A stretch of 48,461 bases of DNA from positions 161,470 to 209,930 of the forward strand of contig VEXD01000001.1 in the NCBI GenBank assembly GCA_009391235.1. Reading direction: 5' to 3'. The notes under the pieces were generated by a model. The model was not told the origin of the DNA. It saw nothing but the letters and a program-made list of their open reading frames with translations, and made no database searches. How positions within the stretch are numbered: the stretch's first letter is position 1; every line of letters begins with the position of its first letter. The translations under genes and the position numbers were made by a program. Origin of the DNA: SAR202 cluster bacterium AC-409-J13_OGT_754m (lineage in GTDB: Bacteria; Chloroflexota; Dehalococcoidia; Lucifugimonadales; GCA-2712585). Below are positions 42,310 to 48,461 of the stretch, in pieces.

Positions 42310-43893
42310 ATGTCAAAAATAAAAAATGTAGTTCTGGCTCAACCAAGATCGCCAGGAGGAAATTTTGAATATGTGGCAATACCCAGACAGGGAATGTTGT
42401 TCTTGTCTGGCGCCCTAGCTCAATGGAATGGGCCCTACTTATATGACAGATTGATTTGGTTTGAAGATCGAGAAGGAAAGATTGACCCGGACAAAGACCT
42501 AGAAGGCGTAGACATACTTATGATCTCATCGCTAATCAATGAAGCGCCTGAGGCTTTTGAGTTAGCGCGTAAGGCTAAAGAATTCCACCCTGAAATAATA
42601 TCTATAGGTGGTGGACCTCAAATGGGCCCGCTTCCTGAAGAAGCCTTCCGAGAAGGAAATTTTGATGTCATAGTTCAACGAGAAGCTGAAGATATCATAG
42701 GGGAATTATGTGACACACTTTTAACATTCAAATCTAAGGACTTGAAAACACAGCTCTCTAAAATTCCAGGTATAGCATTTATGGATGAAGGTAAATTAAT
42801 ACAAACTCTAAGGAAGGGTTTGGTGTCACCAGATTTTGTTGAATTGCCCGATTTCTATTCTATCAAAGGCCTTTCACCCACGTATCCATTAATGGGGGGA
42901 GTACTGGAAACTGTTCGTGGTTGCACCGAAAAATGCACTTATTGCCAAGTTATTCAACAATTCTTAGGTTATAGGATGATAAACCGAGATGTTGAACTGA
43001 AAAGGCTAGCTCAATTACAGACAATGGCCGACGATGGTCTAATAGTTACGAATAGAACAGGTCGATTTAGTGTTTTCGTATCAGATGACCTGCACCCGCC
43101 CCCACTTAGAGCAGTGAAATATCGAGATGAAAGACTGCGTAGAATTAATAACTGGAAGGGATACACTGACAATATGTATCTTATTTGCCAAACTCGGGCT
43201 GAAATAGGTCAGGATCCAGAACTATCAGAAGCACTACGTAATGTTAATATGGAAATGCTATATGTAGGCGTGGAATCCTCCGATGCCAAGAACCTAGAGG
43301 CAATAAGAAAACGGCAGGAGCCGGGGCAACTTCACAAAGACCTTGTCGCTCTAAATGATAAAGGCTTTACCATAGTTGCCATGACAATCATTGGACTTCC
43401 TTACGACACAGAGGATGGGATAATGGAGATGGCCCGCTGGGTTAGAACCATTAGCAAATATCAAACTGCAAATTTACTGACCCCTCTTCCTGCGACATCG
43501 AACTGGAGTGACCTAGTACCTCTTGACGCGAACGGTGATATCTTGGCTAGTGGTGAAATGAGACCTTACCATTTATATACAGGTAGGCAGTTCGTTCACA
43601 AAGATGAGCGTTGGACCATGAAAGAATCTCAGGATCTGTTTAACAAATACTCGGAAATGCTAAATCCAGTAGATAACATGTACGCTCGCCTTTTCCGAAT
43701 TTCGGATAGGTATCGAAGTCGACTCAAACCAGACCTTGATGGTGATCAGAATAAGTTGCCTTTTAAACATAGGGATCTATCTATTTTAAACAAAGAGCTA
43801 GATGAATCGATAAAGAATAAAAACAAATCAAATACTGGCGCACCTATAAACGGGCTTGCAGATAACGATTTGTTTAAGGTTGTTTCCAAGTAA
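42310..43893 (+). CDS. B12-binding-type radical SAM protein, unknown substrate
   Basis: Radical SAM enzyme with an N-terminal cobalamin-binding-like domain. The N-terminal 150 residues have the Rossmann layout (GVDILMISSLINEAPEAF, SIGGGPQMGPLPEEAF, then a QREAED stretch in place of the usual GEGE). The 4Fe-4S cysteines are C205, C209 and C212 (RGCTEKCTYC), and later segments read VGVESSDAKNLEAIRK and MTIIGLPYDTEDGI, both typical of the family. The DxHxxG motif for base-off B12 binding is not seen, so cobalamin may not be bound in the canonical way. The last 40 residues are polar. I chose the ATG at 42310, preceded by GAGAGGG; the frame opens at 42286. No operon partner shows its function. Confidence 0.8.
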   Translation: MSKIKNVVLAQPRSPGGNFEYVAIPRQGMLFLSGALAQWNGPYLYDRLIWFEDREGKIDPDKDLEGVDILMISSLINEAPEAFELARKAKEFHPEIISIGGGPQMGPLPEEAFREGNFDVIVQREAEDIIGELCDTLLTFKSKDLKTQLSKIPGIAFMDEGKLIQTLRKGLVSPDFVELPDFYSIKGLSPTYPLMGGVLETVRGCTEKCTYCQVIQQFLGYRMINRDVELKRLAQLQTMADDGLIVTNRTGRFSVFVSDDLHPPPLRAVKYRDERLRRINNWKGYTDNMYLICQTRAEIGQDPELSEALRNVNMEMLYVGVESSDAKNLEAIRKRQEPGQLHKDLVALNDKGFTIVAMTIIGLPYDTEDGIMEMARWVRTISKYQTANLLTPLPATSNWSDLVPLDANGDILASGEMRPYHLYTGRQFVHKDERWTMKESQDLFNKYSEMLNPVDNMYARLFRISDRYRSRLKPDLDGDQNKLPFKHRDLSILNKELDESIKNKNKSNTGAPINGLADNDLFKVVSK

Positions 43894-44026
43894 ATATTTA
43901 TCTGTTTATGATGAATATAGGATCATCTAAGTCTATATGAACCCCTACTTCCCGAGAAATTACACATTTATCCTTATGGATTTATTGTCCATCTAAATTA
44001 GGCGAGATAAAATTCTGAAAACACGA

Positions 44027-45256
44027 GTGTTTGTGACTGGATTTGGAGTTGTCAGTCCTCTTGGGCTAGATGCAACTTCAACATGGGAAGCCTTGAAAAA
44101 AGGTCAATCTGGAGTTGATTTCATCAAAACATTCAACGTGGATGATTATGAAACGAAATTTGCATCAGAGGTAAAAGGATTTGACCCACTAGATTATCTA
44201 GATAAAAAGACAGCCCGCCGTACTGATAGATTCGCCCACTTTGCAACCGCTGCAGCCCAACAAGCTATTGCTCAAGCCAACCTAAACGTCGCCAATGTTG
44301 ACCCTTATAGAACAGGAGTCCTAATTGGAAGCGGTATAGGAGGCATATCAACTCTATCCATACAACATGAAATACTATTAACCCGCGGTCCACGTAGAGT
44401 CTCACCATTCTTGATACCCATGATGTTGGGTGATACCGCATCAGCGCATGTTTCTATGCTCGCTAAGGCCTTAGGGACAAACCTCTGCATCGTATCCTCT
44501 TGCTCAAGTGGAGCAGATGCCATCGGCAATGGCCTAGAACTTATAAGTAGAGGTGAAGCCGACATAATAATAGCTGGAGGAAGTGAGGCACCTATATGTC
44601 CAATAGCCGTTTCCGGATTTGGATCTCTTAGAGCTCTATCTAGAAACAATGATTATCCTCAAAAAGCAAGCCGCCCATTTGATTCCCAAAGAGATGGTTT
44701 TGTAATTGGGGAAGGTGCTGCAATTTTATTACTAGAGAGCGAGGAAAGCGTTGTCCGTAGGGGAGTGACCCCACTTGCTGAGTTAGCAGGATATGGTTCA
44801 ACTTCCGATGGATTCCATATTACAGAACCATCTCCATCTGGGAAGAGTGCGGCAAAAGCCATAACTAAAGCATTAATCCGCGCAGGAATAGAACCTAACA
44901 AAATAGACTACATTAACGCACATGGAACCTCCACACTATTGAACGATCGCCAAGAAACACTAGCTATCAAGATAGCACTAGGAACGGAAGCCAACAATAT
45001 ACCTATTAGTTCCACAAAATCTATGACTGGCCACCTTTTAGGGGCAGGAGGAGCTCTTGAAGCAGTAATATGCATTAAAGCTATGGAGGATGGAATCATA
45101 CCTCCAACAATTAATTTGGATTACCCTGATCCTCTTTGCGACCTTAATTACACTCCTCATACAGCTCAAACAAAGTCACTACAGATAACCATGAGTAATT
45201 CGTTTGGCTTTGGTGGTCACAACTCAGTGCTAATTTTCAACAAACTCAACACTTGA
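44027..45256 (+). CDS. fabF: beta-ketoacyl-ACP synthase II
   Basis: Condensing enzyme of fatty-acid elongation. The thiolase-fold protein of 409 residues has the Cys-His-His triad: C159 in SSCSSGADA (family TACA/TAC), H299 (NAHGTST) and H336 (KSMTGHLLGAGG) with K331. The C-terminal NSFGFGGHN motif is intact. The GTG at 44027 gives MFVTGFGVVSPLG, about four residues shorter than the family's usual MKRRVVVTG. A CTG at 44015 would restore MKTRVFVTG, so initiation there is possible. It is isolated from other fab genes (no acpP adjacent); a role as an accessory condensing enzyme cannot be excluded. Confidence 0.9.
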   Translation: MFVTGFGVVSPLGLDATSTWEALKKGQSGVDFIKTFNVDDYETKFASEVKGFDPLDYLDKKTARRTDRFAHFATAAAQQAIAQANLNVANVDPYRTGVLIGSGIGGISTLSIQHEILLTRGPRRVSPFLIPMMLGDTASAHVSMLAKALGTNLCIVSSCSSGADAIGNGLELISRGEADIIIAGGSEAPICPIAVSGFGSLRALSRNNDYPQKASRPFDSQRDGFVIGEGAAILLLESEESVVRRGVTPLAELAGYGSTSDGFHITEPSPSGKSAAKAITKALIRAGIEPNKIDYINAHGTSTLLNDRQETLAIKIALGTEANNIPISSTKSMTGHLLGAGGALEAVICIKAMEDGIIPPTINLDYPDPLCDLNYTPHTAQTKSLQITMSNSFGFGGHNSVLIFNKLNT

Positions 45257-45334
45257 GATAACATTAGTGGCTAATGGTCACATCCAAATAAAACGAGTAA
45301 CGTGTAGAGTCAAATATTTCTACTAAAAATCAAT

Positions 45335-47011
45335 ATGAATAAAACCTGGACCATATATCCGACTGCGCCAGTCGATTTCCAAGAAACTACCGAAGTTCCT
45401 GGAATCATTGCTCAATTGCTCTTTAATCGGGAAATCACCACTTATTCTCAAGTTGCAGAATTCCTTAACTCTTCATCGAACATCTACCACGATCCAATGT
45501 TACTCCCAGGAATGGCTAAGGCAATTAATAGAATCGAAGAAGCGTTGATATCGAAAGATCCAATAGGGGTATTCGGAGATTTTGATGTTGACGGTGTGAC
45601 CGCTACGGCAATTATATTTGATGGTTTAGGAAAATTGGGAATAGAAATTATTCCGTATATTCCAGACCGAATTACTGAAGGTCACGGGTTGAACTATGAT
45701 GCTATCCAATCCTTAAGCAAATCAGGGGCTAAACTCATTATCACAGTTGATTGCGGAATTACTTCCCATGAAGAAGTTAATATGGCATCTAAGCTTGGAA
45801 TTGACGTAATAATCACTGATCACCATGTTCCACCTACCTCGCTGCCTAATGCCATGGCTATTGTAGACCCCAAGGTCAGCTATTCCATATACCCATTTCC
45901 CGAATTAACTGGTGCCGGCTTAGCTTTCAAACTAATACAAGGGTTTTATAATCACCTAGGAATTCCAATTCCCAATACGATTATCGGGCTAGCAGCCCTA
46001 GGCACCGTTGCTGATATGGCTCCTCTACTTGGAGAAAACAGAACCATAGTGCGTAATGGGCTGAACGAACTTCAAAACACGAACAGTATAGGATTACAGG
46101 CTCTATTTCGAGAGGCAGGGATCTTAGAAACTCCCATCACATCAGAAACTATATCTTTCAAAATTGCCCCTCGTCTCAACGCTTCCGGACGGCTACAGCA
46201 TGCAATTTCGAGTTTTAATCTATTAACAACCTCTTCATTTGAAGAAGCCAATACCCTTGCAAAAGCCTTAGAAGACTTCAACATCAACCGTCGTACACTT
46301 ACCGACACCTCGTATTTAGTAGCTCAAGAAAAGGCCAACTCACTAGGGAAAGATACTCCTATCATTTTAATTTCAGATTCAAGTTTCACTCCTGGGATAG
46401 CAGGATTGCTTGCCAGTAAATTAACAAATGAATTTCACAAGCCGGCCATAGTTATGTCTCACGAACAAAATCTCATGCGAGCCAGCGGTAGAAGTATCCC
46501 GGGTTTCAATTTAATCTCGGCACTCGATGAATGTGAAGACCTGTTCACCAAATATGGAGGGCATCCTATGGCCGCAGGTTTTACCATAGATTCCAACAAT
46601 GTGTCCATTTTGAAGAAACGGTTGAATACTGTTGCAACAACAATGATGAATATCTTGCCAACAGACCCAATATTGAAAATTGATATCACAGTGATTCCAT
46701 CTAAATTGATGGGTGATATATACAATTGGTTTAACTACTTGGAACCATTCGGAGTGGGCAACCCAACGCCAGTATTCTTGGCAAAAAACGTAGAAATCCT
46801 AAAAGCATGGTCAGTAGGGGGGAACGCTCAACACACACGTCTCAAAATCAATGATGGAATATCTACATGGGACGGCATAGCCTTTGGGCAACAACTAGAT
46901 AGTATCTCAGGTAGATATCAAGATTTAGTTTATAGCCTGTTAGTAAATAACTGGCGCGGCAAAAAAGCCATAAACCTAAAGGTTCTAGACTTGCAATCTA
47001 GCCGCACGTAA
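45335..47011 (+). CDS. recJ: single-stranded-DNA-specific exonuclease RecJ
   Basis: 5'-3' ssDNA exonuclease for recombination and mismatch/base-excision repair. The 558 residues carry the DHH superfamily motifs in order: DFDVDGVT (about 88-95), VDCGIT, TDHHVPP, the ALGTVADMAPL segment, RLNASGR, and the DHHA1 domain with SGRSIPGFN and GGHPMAAGFT. The C-terminal OB domain (about 450-558) contains LEPFGVGNPTPVF. All catalytic motifs are present. ATG start, no strong ribosome-binding site. It converges with lgt over a 45-base gap that has an AATTTTTT tract but only a marginal stem. Confidence 0.95.
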   Translation: MNKTWTIYPTAPVDFQETTEVPGIIAQLLFNREITTYSQVAEFLNSSSNIYHDPMLLPGMAKAINRIEEALISKDPIGVFGDFDVDGVTATAIIFDGLGKLGIEIIPYIPDRITEGHGLNYDAIQSLSKSGAKLIITVDCGITSHEEVNMASKLGIDVIITDHHVPPTSLPNAMAIVDPKVSYSIYPFPELTGAGLAFKLIQGFYNHLGIPIPNTIIGLAALGTVADMAPLLGENRTIVRNGLNELQNTNSIGLQALFREAGILETPITSETISFKIAPRLNASGRLQHAISSFNLLTTSSFEEANTLAKALEDFNINRRTLTDTSYLVAQEKANSLGKDTPIILISDSSFTPGIAGLLASKLTNEFHKPAIVMSHEQNLMRASGRSIPGFNLISALDECEDLFTKYGGHPMAAGFTIDSNNVSILKKRLNTVATTMMNILPTDPILKIDITVIPSKLMGDIYNWFNYLEPFGVGNPTPVFLAKNVEILKAWSVGGNAQHTRLKINDGISTWDGIAFGQQLDSISGRYQDLVYSLLVNNWRGKKAINLKVLDLQSSRT

Positions 47012-47056
47012 AGTTAGCGAACTCTAATTTTTTGCTATCGTACCGGATAGAACAAT

Positions 47057-47998
47057 TTAGCTAGCGACTTCCTCAGATAAAGCTTCAGTATTGATTCTGC
47101 TAACTTTATTTCGCTTGATCCATTGACCCTTAGATATCAATATGGTCATTGTAATAAAAAGTGTCGTCAAGGCAACCATTTGCGATGCGTCTAAGCCTAC
47201 TACCCAAACCTTGTCCAACCTAACAAAACTGATAAAGAACCTACCTAATGAATACAACCCTAAAAAGGCCACAAACATCATCCCATCAGGCTTCAACCTA
47301 CCTCTCAAAACAAACCATAACAATCCTGCTATAACAAAATCCCACATCATTTCATAGACAACGGCTGGGTGAGCTGGAGACAAGGAGGATTGGCCATCTC
47401 CAATGAATGCATAAAGGCGTTGTGTATCGACGTGATCATATACAAAAGCCCAGGGAAGACTTGTAACCCTCGCTATATGTTCTCCATTTATGATGTCTCC
47501 TATGCGACCGATAGCCATAGATACAAGTACGGCTGGAGCTGCAAGATCTGCCAATCTGCCTACAGAGGGGAGATCAATTTTCTCAAGTTTGCCAAGCCAC
47601 TTAAGCCATCGATTCCAAAACGTAATGAGGCCATCTTTATTCCTTACCGTAACGAAAATTGCTCCGCCGATAAATCCCCCTAAAAGTGCTCCATAAATCC
47701 CTATGCCTCCCTGCCAAACATACAGAGCGGAAATAGGATCATTTTTGTAAATTCTCCCCCAAAAGTCGATGACATGAAGCAATCTAGCACCAATAATTCC
47801 ACCAAGTATGGCCCACAAAGCAACCGAAAAAATCGTATCAGGTGATATTTGATCCTTTTTAGCCCAGTGAGCAACAACAAAAACGGCCATGGACACACCT
47901 ATAAACGTAAAAAATCCATGCCATGTAAGAACAAAATTGCCATATTGAAGCAAATAGGGATCCATCCCTATCCTGATAACGTTAAAGACTCCTAGCAT
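47057..47998 (-). CDS. lgt: prolipoprotein diacylglyceryl transferase
   Basis: Membrane enzyme that transfers diacylglycerol from phosphatidylglycerol to the lipobox cysteine of prolipoproteins, the first step of lipoprotein maturation. The 313 residues show about seven hydrophobic segments. Family positions include the conserved H in FVLTWHGFF near residue 27, GGIIGARLLHV, the Lgt signature region GRIGDIINGEHIAR followed by LPWAFVYDH, and AHPAVVYE. The usual GDFxNxE reads GDIINGE here. ATG start with GAGAAGG upstream; a second in-frame ATG lies 11 codons in. The last 20 residues are a charged tail. Confidence 0.93.
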   Translation of the reverse strand: MLGVFNVIRIGMDPYLLQYGNFVLTWHGFFTFIGVSMAVFVVAHWAKKDQISPDTIFSVALWAILGGIIGARLLHVIDFWGRIYKNDPISALYVWQGGIGIYGALLGGFIGGAIFVTVRNKDGLITFWNRWLKWLGKLEKIDLPSVGRLADLAAPAVLVSMAIGRIGDIINGEHIARVTSLPWAFVYDHVDTQRLYAFIGDGQSSLSPAHPAVVYEMMWDFVIAGLLWFVLRGRLKPDGMMFVAFLGLYSLGRFFISFVRLDKVWVVGLDASQMVALTTLFITMTILISKGQWIKRNKVSRINTEALSEEVAS

Positions 47999-48070
47999 AT
48001 AAATACCTTCTCTGATTTAATAAAGAGCATATAACAGTATAACCTTATCTATCCTGCTCGCCCTAATAGT

Positions 48071-48461
48071 CTAGTTATTAGATTGGCCCAGCGTCAATAG
48101 CGATGAAGATTCAGTTGTTTCAACTAAGTGGACGATATACCCTAATTCAACCAATTGTTCCCGAATTAATATTCCTTGAGCCTGATCATCTGCAAAACCA
48201 TATAAACATGGTCCGGCTCCTGAAAGATGGACTGATTTTACCCCTACTCTTTGCATTTCACCGGCCACTTCATTAAGTCCATCAAAAACATCAAACGCTA
48301 ATGGTTCAAATGCATTAAATAGTCCCGCCGTTAATCTCAAAGAATCACTAACGAATAAGGAAAGGTCGCGGGTTATTTGACCACTTGTAAATAAACTGGG
48401 CTTCATCATGGAATATAGGGTGCTAGTTTTAGAACTTATCGAAAGATTTGGGCAAACCAGT
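48071..48461 (-). CDS. ispE: 4-diphosphocytidyl-2-C-methyl-D-erythritol kinase, C-terminal part
   Basis: GHMP-family kinase of the non-mevalonate isoprenoid pathway; the gene runs off the right edge, and only the last 130 codons are seen (the frame is open to the window end, before the ATG at 48409). Visible parts are the SSKTSTLYSMM stretch near the window edge, which corresponds to the family's sTaevY segment, and the third GHMP motif SVHLSGAGPCLYGF that lies near the phosphate-binding loop. The product normally goes to IspF; no other isp gene is here. Assignment rests on the C-terminal half only, so another GHMP kinase is possible but less likely. Confidence 0.8.
   Translation of the reverse strand, partial: LVCPNLSISSKTSTLYSMMKPSLFTSGQITRDLSLFVSDSLRLTAGLFNAFEPLAFDVFDGLNEVAGEMQRVGVKSVHLSGAGPCLYGFADDQAQGILIREQLVELGYIVHLVETTESSSLLTLGQSNN

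Noticed and set aside
1-48461. CRISPR arrays, transposases, phage or defence islands
   Set aside because: No regularly spaced repeats, terminal inverted repeats with a transposase, or known defence proteins were found; the gene content is housekeeping.

Overview
The window is a gene-dense bacterial chromosome segment, AT-leaning (roughly 40% GC by eye), with no insertion sequence, phage gene, CRISPR array or rRNA that I can see. It reads as core genome. Several traits together suggest a free-living, probably marine, Chloroflexota lineage (Dehalococcoidia/SAR202-like): a tandem isocitrate/malate dehydrogenase pair, a class II (adenosylcobalamin) ribonucleotide reductase next to nrdR, a bacterial HerA-NurA pair behind selB, a leucine-dehydrogenase-type enzyme, and frequent TTG/GTG starts. 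That assignment is inference; no marker gene settles it.

Layout. 1-455: 3' end of recG. 561-2237 (+): argS. 2269-4522 (-): a zinc-type dehydrogenase and hisS. 4627-18047 (+): bifunctional rel, rpsT, lexA, icd, mdh, a class III aminotransferase, selB, nurA, a small HAS-barrel-like gene, herA, and an amino-acid dehydrogenase. 18075-29511 (-): CDGSH protein, nfo, secF, an unusually long secD, cca, def, priA, rplS, trmD, mogA/moaB. 29700-40615 (+): nrdR, two small unknown genes, nrdJ, pdxA, proC, yggT, an alpha/beta hydrolase, degV, pepA, tRNA-His, tRNA-Arg, and a metallo-beta-lactamase-fold protein. 40694-41992 (-): mtaB. 42310-47011 (+): a B12-binding-type radical SAM protein, fabF, recJ. 47057-48461 (-): lgt and the 3' part of ispE.

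Functional themes. DNA repair and replication restart are heavily represented (recG, lexA, nurA-herA, nfo, priA, recJ), with nucleotide supply (nrdR-nrdJ). Translation is the other large group (argS, hisS, rpsT, rplS, trmD, cca, def, mtaB, selB, two tRNAs). The CCA-adding enzyme is needed at least for the tRNA-Arg here, whose gene lacks the 3' CCA. Central metabolism (icd, mdh, amino-acid dehydrogenase, proC) and envelope functions (secDF, lgt) fill the rest.

Most noteworthy: (1) SecD carries about six tandem copies of a SecF-P1-like module, making it 898 residues; (2) the selB-nurA-X-herA operon has a third protein X that looks like a free-standing HAS barrel, and a NurA with a four-cysteine cluster; (3) two unrecognised small genes sit between nrdR and nrdJ; (4) a perfect 17-bp-stem palindrome lies in a divergent intergenic region where no terminator is expected; (5) two mini-ORFs lead into the amino-acid dehydrogenase gene. 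I saw no large undescribed defence or mobile system.
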